Below are positions 1 through 4,405 of a stretch of 5,398 nt of DNA, piece after piece. Source of the stretch: Fidelibacterota bacterium (GTDB lineage Bacteria > Fidelibacterota > UBA2242); the NCBI GenBank assembly GCA_016936335.1, contig JAFGXZ010000040.1, positions 1-5,398 of the forward strand, written 5' to 3'. Under the pieces are notes generated by a model. It ran no database searches, was not told where the DNA came from, and worked only from the letters and a program-made list of their open reading frames with translations. Position 1 is the first letter of the stretch. Each line of letters opens with the position of its first letter. A program made the position numbers and the translations under genes.

Positions 1-1460
1 AAATCGTACGCAAAGATACAAAGGTAATCGATGCTGCCGGAATGTTTGTCTGTCCCGGTTTTACTGACTCGCACCTGCATCTGCTGGAAGGTGGCTTCCA
101 TCTTTCATCAGTTCAATTACGAAATGCAGCAACACCGGAAGAATTTACTAGACGGATTGCGGAATTCGCAAAAACCTGTGAGCCGGGTGATTGGATTCTG
201 GGTGGAGACTGGGACCACAGTCTCTGGGGTGGAGAACTTCCGGATCGTAAATGGATTGATGATGTCACACCCGATAACCCACTGTGGGTCAGTCGCTTAG
301 ACGGTCACATGGCCCTGGCGAACAGTCTGACTTTAAACATTTGCGGGATCGATCATAACACTGCAGTGCCATCCGGTGGAACCATTGTCAAAGATACCAG
401 CGGAAGAATTACCGGTGTGTTGAAAGACAATGCTATGGAACTCGTGGAACCGTTTATCAAAGAGCCCGGCGATTCGCTGAAATACAGGGCCCTGGATGCC
501 GCCATGCAATATTTGCTGGAACGGGGCGTCACGTCCGTTCATCACATGGGCAGCTGGGACGATTTGAGAATCTATAAAAATTATCACGATGAAAATAAAC
601 TTCGCATTCGGATTTCGGCAGCGGTTCCTCTTTCTTCATGGAAAAAACTTAGCAAAACTTTCAGAGATAGTAATTTCAGTGATGAATGGCTGAGGATTGG
701 TGCTTTGAAATCCTTCGTCGACGGTTCACTTGGCTCGCACACCGGTTTGTTTCATGATCCCTACACCGACCAACCGACAGACTATGGTCTCCAGGTAACA
801 TCGACTGAAGAATTATACAACAATATACTTGAGGCCGATAGATGCGGATTACAATCCATTACCCATGCCATCGGCGATAAAGCGAATACAATTATTCTCG
901 ATATTTATGAAAAAGTAGAGAAAGTCAATGGCCAGCGTGACCGGCGATTCCGGGTAGAACATGCTCAGCACTTAACTCCGATCGACGTTGAACGGTTTTC
1001 CCATCTCGGTGTTATCCCCAGCACCCAACCGTATCATGCTATCGATGATGGCCGTTGGGCTGAACCGCTGATCGGCGACCGGATTCACATGACGCATGCC
1101 TATCGCAGTCTATTGGATGCTAAAGCAAGATTAATTTTCGGCAGCGACTGGTATGTGGCGCCTCCCTCTCCGCTATGGGGGATTTATGCGGCAGTCACTC
1201 GCCGGACACTCGATGATAAAAATCCCGATGGCTGGGTTCCGGAACAAAAAATTTCTATTGATGAAGCATTGACAGCGTACACAATTTCTCCGGCATATGC
1301 ATCCTTTGAGGAAACAATCAAAGGATCAATTACGCCCGGTAAATTAGCAGACCTGGTCATTATTGACGAGGATATTACAAAGATTGATCCAATCAAAATT
1401 AAAGACGCCCGAATTATGATGACCATCATAAATGGAAAAATTGAATATCAAAGTGAATAA
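1..1460 (+). CDS. YtcJ-like amidohydrolase (amidohydrolase family 3), 5' end missing
   Basis: This is a metal-dependent hydrolase of the YtcJ type (COG1574/PF07969 class), a family that mostly cleaves amide or formamide C-N bonds; the substrate here cannot be read. The frame is already open at base 3 and encodes a typical pre-barrel stretch (KVIDAAG) before the Met at 42. That Met is therefore internal and the true start lies upstream of the window. About 485 residues are visible against a usual ~530-560. Counting from the Met at 42, the TIM-barrel metal and catalytic residues are HLH (H11, H13), a candidate bridging lysine K223 in ALKSFVDGSLGS, H275 in SITHAIGD, H307 in VEHAQH and D369 in FGSDW. 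The family motif RLDGHMALANS lies at 85-95, and the C-terminal composite-domain signature GSITPGKLADLVI at 428-440. No key residue appears lost. It is the first visible gene of a tight operon, 15 bases before the reductase. Any signal peptide would be off-window, so its location is unknown. Family assignment is firm; specificity is not. Confidence 0.93.
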   Translation, partial: IVRKDTKVIDAAGMFVCPGFTDSHLHLLEGGFHLSSVQLRNAATPEEFTRRIAEFAKTCEPGDWILGGDWDHSLWGGELPDRKWIDDVTPDNPLWVSRLDGHMALANSLTLNICGIDHNTAVPSGGTIVKDTSGRITGVLKDNAMELVEPFIKEPGDSLKYRALDAAMQYLLERGVTSVHHMGSWDDLRIYKNYHDENKLRIRISAAVPLSSWKKLSKTFRDSNFSDEWLRIGALKSFVDGSLGSHTGLFHDPYTDQPTDYGLQVTSTEELYNNILEADRCGLQSITHAIGDKANTIILDIYEKVEKVNGQRDRRFRVEHAQHLTPIDVERFSHLGVIPSTQPYHAIDDGRWAEPLIGDRIHMTHAYRSLLDAKARLIFGSDWYVAPPSPLWGIYAAVTRRTLDDKNPDGWVPEQKISIDEALTAYTISPAYASFEETIKGSITPGKLADLVIIDEDITKIDPIKIKDARIMMTIINGKIEYQSE

Positions 1461-1465
1461 ATATC

Positions 1466-1470
1466 AGGAG
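1466..1470 (+). promoter_or_regulatory. Ribosome binding site of the aldo/keto reductase gene
   Basis: AGGAG lies five bases before the ATG at 1476, inside the 15-base gap after the amidohydrolase stop. It is a close match to the Shine-Dalgarno core and supports this start, which also places the twin-arginine motif at residues 9-10 as expected for a Tat leader. The gap is too short for an obvious separate promoter. Confidence 0.8.
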
Positions 1471-1475
1471 ATTTT

Positions 1476-2687
1476 ATGAAAAATGAAAAGTCGCTGAGTA
1501 GACGCAATTTTCTGAAGACCGCTGCTACCGGATTGGGTGGTTATGTATTCCTGTCGCCCAATCAAACAGACACACCGACCAAAACCGAAAAGAAAAAGCA
1601 GAAATTTGTATATCGTATCCTTGGGAAAACCGGGATTAAACTGCCGGTTATCAGCATGGGTGTCATGAACTCCGATAATCCAAACCTGGTGAAAGCAGCC
1701 CTGGATAATGGGATTGTTCATCTGGATACTGCCTGGTATTATCAGCACGGTCGCAATGAGAAAATGATCGGTTCGGTTATTAAGGGTTATCCACGGGATT
1801 CCTATGTAATCGCGACAAAAATTCATGACCAAAACCGGGATCGCGAAACCGGGACATTTACCAAAGATGCCACCGAAAAGGGATTCCTGGAGAAATTTGA
1901 TGAAAGTATGGAACGGCTTGGCATTGACTATGTGGATATTCTCTACTTGCACAGTTCATACACCAAAGCGATGACCCTGCATAAGCCTTTTCTGAAAGCC
2001 ATGGAAAAATTAAAGAAAGAAGGCCGGACCCGTTTTGTCGGTGTGTCAACTCATTATAACGAACCTGAAGTCATTCAGGCCGCTACCGACAGCAAGTTCT
2101 ATGATGTCGTCCTCACCTCCTACAATTTCAAACAGGACCATATTGAACAGATGCAGGAAGCGATTGCCAAAGCCGCTGAGGCCGGACTGGGAATCGTTGG
2201 AATGAAAACCTTTGCCGGTGGTTTTCTCGACGAAGAAAAAACCAAACCTGTCGACCCGAATGCGGCCATCCGTTTTGCATTGAAAAATGAAAATATCTGT
2301 ACGATTATACCGGGTTTCACTACATTTGATCAAATGGAAATCGATATAGCCGCAATGGAGGATCTGACATTTACAGAAAAAGACAGTAAAATTCTGGAAC
2401 TGGGATACAATTCGCGAGGTGGTGTGTATTGTCAGGGTTGCCAGACATGTGTTGATCAATGCCCGAAGCACCTGCCCATCCCCGATATGATGCGGGCGCA
2501 TATGTACGCTTATGCCTATAAGAATTACTGGGAAGCCCGGGAACTTGTCTCATCGTTGAACGTAAACTCCGGACAATGTGACAGTTGTTCGGAATGTTCA
2601 GTAAAATGCAGCAAAGGCTTTGACATCAAGCAGAAATACACGGAAATTGCAGCCCTAAAATCCGTACCGGATCGTTTATTCACATAA
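1476..2687 (+). CDS. Tat-exported aldo/keto reductase with two C-terminal 4Fe-4S-type cysteine clusters
   Basis: This is a 403-residue oxidoreductase of the aldo/keto reductase (AKR) superfamily, close in layout to COG1453-type enzymes. The N-terminus has a Tat motif, SRRNFLK (residues 8-14), followed by a modest hydrophobic run (about 15-27) with no clear AxA cleavage site, so it may be exported or stay membrane-anchored. The (beta/alpha)8 domain runs from about 45 to 310. The AKR tetrad is complete: D84 and Y89 (LDTAWYY), K115 (ATKI) and H159 (LYLH). IIPGF at 277-281 matches the nucleotide-binding end of the barrel. The C-terminus has two clusters: C319, C322, C325, C329-Pro, and C368, C371, C374, C378, the latter without the usual following Pro. 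These are predicted to bind [4Fe-4S] centres for electron transfer. The start is supported by AGGAG at 1466. It sits between the amidohydrolase and a secreted DUF6599-type gene. The physiological substrate and electron partner are unknown. Confidence 0.93.
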   Translation: MKNEKSLSRRNFLKTAATGLGGYVFLSPNQTDTPTKTEKKKQKFVYRILGKTGIKLPVISMGVMNSDNPNLVKAALDNGIVHLDTAWYYQHGRNEKMIGSVIKGYPRDSYVIATKIHDQNRDRETGTFTKDATEKGFLEKFDESMERLGIDYVDILYLHSSYTKAMTLHKPFLKAMEKLKKEGRTRFVGVSTHYNEPEVIQAATDSKFYDVVLTSYNFKQDHIEQMQEAIAKAAEAGLGIVGMKTFAGGFLDEEKTKPVDPNAAIRFALKNENICTIIPGFTTFDQMEIDIAAMEDLTFTEKDSKILELGYNSRGGVYCQGCQTCVDQCPKHLPIPDMMRAHMYAYAYKNYWEARELVSSLNVNSGQCDSCSECSVKCSKGFDIKQKYTEIAALKSVPDRLFT

Positions 2688-2696
2688 GTCGAAACA

Positions 2697-3557
2697 ATGC
2701 AGAAAAATAGCAAATATTTCACTATTCCACTTATTATTTTTCTTTTCATGAATGGCATAAACTTCGGTCAGGAAAAGCGAAAATATCCGAAAATTGAAAA
2801 ATGGAAACCTCAGAAAAATGTGCAGACCTATGTTGAGGATAATCTTTTCGATTATATCAACGGTGCATCGGAATTGTATCTGAGTTACAATTTTGAACAA
2901 TTAGATGTGGTCTATTACCGGAATCGCCGGAAACAGGAGATCACCGTTGAGATTTACACCCATGCCTCCCCTCTCTTTGCCTTTGGCATTTACAGTCAGG
3001 AGCGATCGCCGGATGCAAAATACCTAACACTAGGCTCAGAGTCCTATATTGACGGCAGTTACCTGTTTATTCTGGCCGGTAAGCACTATCTAAAACTCTT
3101 CAGTTATGATCTTGGCGCAGAAGCGGAATCGATCTTAACTGAAATTGGTCAGGTAATCGTCGAATTTTTGGATACTGAAAACAGTTTACCAAAGGAATTA
3201 AGAATATTCCCGGAAAAAAACCGGGTACCCTATTCTGTTCAATTTATCGCCAGAAACATGCTCGGTTATTCTTTTTTCTCTCAGGGTTTTCAGGCAGACT
3301 ACAAAATCGGTGATCAAAAATTCAGGATCTTTTTTATTAAATCCGAGTCGATCAAAGCAACAAACGATTTGTTTGATCAATATATTACTCAAATCCATCA
3401 TAAACCGAGAATTCCCGGCAGTAATGAATATAAGATCGTCGATCCCTATCATGGGCAGGGAATCATCCGAAAGTCCAAACAATACTTGTATGGCGGTTTT
3501 GGATCTGCAGAAATTAATAAGATACTTGATGAAATGAGTAAAAATATCGGCAAATAA
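2697..3557 (+). CDS. Secreted DUF6599-type protein of unknown function
   Basis: This 286-residue protein resembles the DUF6599 family, recognised by the N-terminal signature LFDYINGASELYLSYNFEQL (residues 50-69) followed by strand-rich, aromatic-rich sequence. Residues 1-6 (basic) and about 7-24 (YFTIPLIIFLF core) form a likely Sec signal peptide, with possible cleavage near FGQ at 23-25, so the protein is probably periplasmic or surface-exposed. No catalytic motif is evident, and the mature part contains no cysteine, which argues against its own Fe-S or haem c site. It begins nine bases after the reductase TAA and in the same frame, with no recognisable Shine-Dalgarno, so translation may be coupled to the upstream gene. 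Starting at the next ATG (2749) would destroy the signal peptide. Co-transcription with an exported reductase suggests a partner, binding or scaffold role outside the cytoplasm, which is inference. The family call rests on remembered motif similarity. Confidence 0.82.
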   Translation: MQKNSKYFTIPLIIFLFMNGINFGQEKRKYPKIEKWKPQKNVQTYVEDNLFDYINGASELYLSYNFEQLDVVYYRNRRKQEITVEIYTHASPLFAFGIYSQERSPDAKYLTLGSESYIDGSYLFILAGKHYLKLFSYDLGAEAESILTEIGQVIVEFLDTENSLPKELRIFPEKNRVPYSVQFIARNMLGYSFFSQGFQADYKIGDQKFRIFFIKSESIKATNDLFDQYITQIHHKPRIPGSNEYKIVDPYHGQGIIRKSKQYLYGGFGSAEINKILDEMSKNIGK

Positions 3558-3558
3558 T

Positions 3559-3619
3559 ATTCCACTGGGTTAAATCCGGGATTAATGGAATTCTCAAAAA
3601 AAATGGGGTTTCAACCCCG
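3559..3619 (+). repeat. Possible third, degraded copy of the 110-bp repeat
   Basis: Directly after the DUF6599 stop, this segment reads ATCCGGG, ATGG, an A-rich run and then TGGGGTTTCAACCCCGAA. That is the order seen at the 3' end of the copy at 4288-4396 (ATCCCGGG, ATGGGG, A-rich, TGGGGTTTCAACCCCGAA). The last 18 bases are identical to that copy; the part before is only loosely similar. It also carries a spaced inverted repeat, ATTCCA (3559-3564) with TGGAAT (3586-3591). It may be a truncated copy or only the shared palindrome. Confidence 0.45.
3605..3618. repeat. Palindrome GGGGTTTCAACCCC
   Basis: Perfect 5-bp arms (GGGGT/ACCCC) flank a TTCA centre, which reads UGAA in a minus-strand transcript. 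The same 14-mer recurs at 4382-4395, and a version with a shorter left arm lies at 3781-3793. Confidence 0.8.
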
Positions 3620-3627
3620 AAATGAAT

Positions 3628-3641
3628 CGGGTTAAAACCCG
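3628..3641. repeat. Palindrome CGGGTTAAAACCCG
   Basis: Arms CGGGTT/AACCCG flank AA, ten bases after the preceding palindrome. Its centre is TAAA, unlike the TTCA/TGAA set, so it may be a drifted member or unrelated. Confidence 0.6.
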
Positions 3642-3664
3642 GGTTGGGTGCAGAGTCTTGTGAT

Positions 3665-3684
3665 CCGCGGCTTGAAAGCCGTGG
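3665..3684. repeat. Palindrome with TGAA centre on the plus strand
   Basis: CCGCGGCTTGAAAGCCGTGG forms a 9-bp stem with one G·T pair around GA, giving a TGAA loop on the plus strand. It is the only member of the constant-loop set in this orientation. It abuts the start of the 3684-3794 repeat copy. Confidence 0.75.
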
Positions 3685-3794
3685 CAATTCATACTCTTTG
3701 GTCATGTCACCATTTTCAGAAAAACTCATGAATAGTCCCGGGGCTAAGCTCGGGGGTGAAAATGACAAACATATAAAAAAGGGTTTCAACCCCG
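3684..3794 (+). repeat. 110-bp direct repeat, copy A
   Basis: The first 60 bases align without gaps to 4288-4347 with 46 identities, counted by eye. They include the blocks TTCATACTCTT and AAACTCATGAATAG. The remainder, with a 2-base length difference, repeats the order C/G-rich imperfect palindrome (3737-3755), GA(T)AACAAA-like A-rich linker, and GGGTTTCAACCCCG. Divergence is spread through the sequence, so the duplication is old or the copies arrived separately. No transposase or terminal target duplication was seen. Confidence 0.75.
3781..3793. repeat. Palindrome GGGTTTCAACCCC in copy A
   Basis: GGGT/ACCC arms flank a TTCA centre, closing the 3' end of repeat copy A. The fourth G of the related 14-mers is replaced by A, which breaks the outermost pair. 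Confidence 0.7.
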
Positions 3795-3801
3795 CTTAGT
3801 T

Positions 3802-3908
3802 GTAACTGCGAGCCCCTATAGATCGGGGCGTGGCAGTCTGCTCAGGACTGGGCGCGACAGATTGTCCCACCGGGGACCCCTTGCGGGGCTTCGTTCACTC
3901 GTAATGAC
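3802..3908. repeat. Diverged GTCATTGCGAG-type interspersed element
   Basis: The ends are imperfect inverted repeats: GTAACTGCGAG (3802-3812) and CTCGTAATGAC (3898-3908), 8 of 11 matching after inversion. Inside them a second pair, GGCAGTCTG (3832-3840) and CAGATTGTC (3858-3866), is also inverted. Further in are G/C hairpins GCCCC/GGGGC (3812-3829) and CCCCTTGCGGGG (3877-3888). The order GTCATTGCGAG ... GGCAATCT with G/C stems between resembles an intergenic element I recall as widespread in diverse bacteria and metagenomes. It has no coding capacity and is probably non-autonomous. The name and spread come from memory, not a search. Confidence 0.65.
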
Positions 3909-3927
3909 GGGTAGGGTGTGTCAATAG

Positions 3928-3947
3928 CCCGGCCTTTCAAGGCCGGG
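3928..3947. repeat. Perfect 20-bp palindrome CCCGGCCTTTCAAGGCCGGG
   Basis: Nine-base perfect arms (CCCGGCCTT/AAGGCCGGG) flank TC, giving a TTCA centre. It is one of the two strongest short hairpins in the window. It is not followed by a T run, so it is not a standard terminator. Confidence 0.85.
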
Positions 3948-3973
3948 AGAATAAGCTCCTATGGATCCCGGGA

Positions 3974-3987
3974 GGGCGTTCACGTCC
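3974..3987. repeat. Palindrome GGGCGTTCACGTCC
   Basis: Arms GGGCG/CGTCC (one G·T pair) flank a TTCA centre, closed by a G-C pair. It follows TCCCGGGA (3966-3973). It is a weaker member of the constant-loop set. Confidence 0.55.
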
Positions 3988-3997
3988 TTCGTTTACT

Positions 3998-4027
3998 GAT
4001 ACTTTTTTCCCTGTCGAAAAAAGTATC
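3998..4027. repeat. 11-bp perfect inverted repeat GATACTTTTTT / AAAAAAGTATC
   Basis: The arms at 3998-4008 and 4017-4027 pair perfectly around an 8-base loop CCCTGTCG, and CAAAAAAG follows at once. This resembles an intergenic motif I recall from many bacteria (a GTTACTTTCTTT-loop-AAAGAAAGTAAC form followed by another A-rich copy). It contains T and A runs in its arms, but no T tract after the stem on either strand, so a terminator role is possible but not shown. Confidence 0.75.
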
Positions 4028-4040
4028 CAAAAAAGACCTC

Positions 4041-4230
4041 GACTGGCAGAATCGGCGGGAGATTCCTCGGTTTAGCAGATGAAATTTTAGGCACCAGGCA
4101 TTTGTAGATTTTTCTCGGAGCCTGGGGCATAGTTGGGATTCGGTGAATTTTTATCAATGTTAGGTTAATGCTGAAAATTTCATTTTTCTGCTCCACGATG
4201 TAATCTCTGATTCCGCCGATTCTACAGGTC
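4041..4230. repeat. 190-bp nested inverted repeat (long imperfect hairpin)
   Basis: Four sets of arms nest in the correct order. The outer pair is 4041-4058 with 4213-4230 (15 of 18 matching, including 11 perfect bases AGAATCGGCGG). The next is GAGATT 4059-4064 with AATCTC 4202-4207. Then comes AGCAG plus ATGAAATTTT 4074-4088 with AAAATTTCAT 4174-4183 and CTGCT 4188-4192. The innermost is CCAGGC 4094-4099 with GCCTGG 4120-4125, extended by GC/GC across one mismatch. It could be a miniature inverted-repeat element or encode a structured RNA. It sits 13 bases after the A/T hairpin and may form one unit with it. No flanking target duplication was seen. Confidence 0.7.
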
Positions 4231-4340
4231 GTCAGAGAAATGGCTCGTTGTAAGCCGGGGTCTTTAACCTGAAAGATAAATCTTCTTGCATTTCATACTC
4301 TTCGATTAATTCATCATTCCCTGGTAAACTCATGAATAGC

Positions 4341-4358
4341 CCCGGGATTCATCCCGGG
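4341..4358. repeat. Perfect 18-bp palindrome CCCGGGATTCATCCCGGG
   Basis: Eight-base arms (CCCGGGAT/ATCCCGGG) flank TC, giving the TTCA centre closed here by an A-T pair. It lies inside repeat copy B, where copy A has only the imperfect equivalent at 3737-3755. Confidence 0.85.
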
Positions 4359-4381
4359 CATGGGGATAACAAATAACCATT

Positions 4382-4395
4382 GGGGTTTCAACCCC
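4382..4395. repeat. Palindrome GGGGTTTCAACCCC next to rtcB stop
   Basis: It is identical to the 14-mer at 3605-3618 and lies 10 bases beyond the rtcB stop on the minus strand, where the transcript would read a GGGGU stem with a UGAA loop. The following minus-strand bases (AATGGTTATTTG) are only mildly T-rich, so a terminator call would be weak. Confidence 0.8.
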
Positions 4396-4405
4396 GAACA
4401 ACATT

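Larger units (their letters stand above)
4288..4396 (+). repeat. 110-bp direct repeat, copy B
   Basis: This is the partner of 3684-3794 (46 of 60 identities over the first part). It contains TTCATACTCTT, AAACTCATGAATAG, the perfect palindrome at 4341-4358, GGATAACAAATAACC and the terminal palindrome at 4382-4395. It ends ten bases before the stop codon of the minus-strand rtcB gene, so it lies in or just past the rtcB 3' untranslated region. Its central palindrome is perfect while that of copy A is damaged. Confidence 0.75.
3558..4405. other. 848-bp non-coding convergent intergenic region built of repeats
   Basis: This stretch lies between the ends of two converging transcription units. The open frames inside it (for example minus-strand frames over 3993-4196 and 3514-3789) cross palindromes and low-complexity runs, have no ribosome binding sites and resemble no family, so I do not call genes. 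It holds diverged direct repeats, short palindromes, a GTCATTGCGAG-type element, an A/T hairpin and a long nested inverted repeat, each listed separately. No hairpin is followed by a clear T tract on either strand, so no standard intrinsic terminator can be named for either operon. Several of the hairpins could still act as transcript 3' ends or block exonuclease. Confidence 0.8.

Noticed and set aside
42..44. ATG at 42 as the start of the amidohydrolase
   Set aside because: The frame is open back to base 3 and encodes the usual pre-barrel residues, and starting here would remove the N-terminal composite-domain strands found in the family.
2685..2699. Reductase and DUF6599 gene as one gene split by a stop codon
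   Set aside because: They are in the same frame with only TAA and nine bases between, but the second begins with a clear signal peptide and the first ends after a complete cluster domain, so two proteins are the simpler reading.
3514..3789. 91-residue minus-strand open frame overlapping the end of the DUF6599 gene
   Set aside because: It covers several palindromes and antisense coding sequence, and its composition (Pro, Phe, Ser) reflects the repeats.
3998..4027. Standard intrinsic terminator
   Set aside because: The stem is A/T-rich and no T tract follows it on either strand, so I list it only as an inverted repeat.
3993..4196. 67-residue minus-strand open frame
   Set aside because: It spans the A/T hairpin and much of the nested inverted repeat, has no ribosome binding site and shows no domain; it is most likely a by-product of the repeat.
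3605..4395. CRISPR array
   Set aside because: The recurring units are short palindromes at irregular distances with no constant-length spacers and no cas genes nearby.
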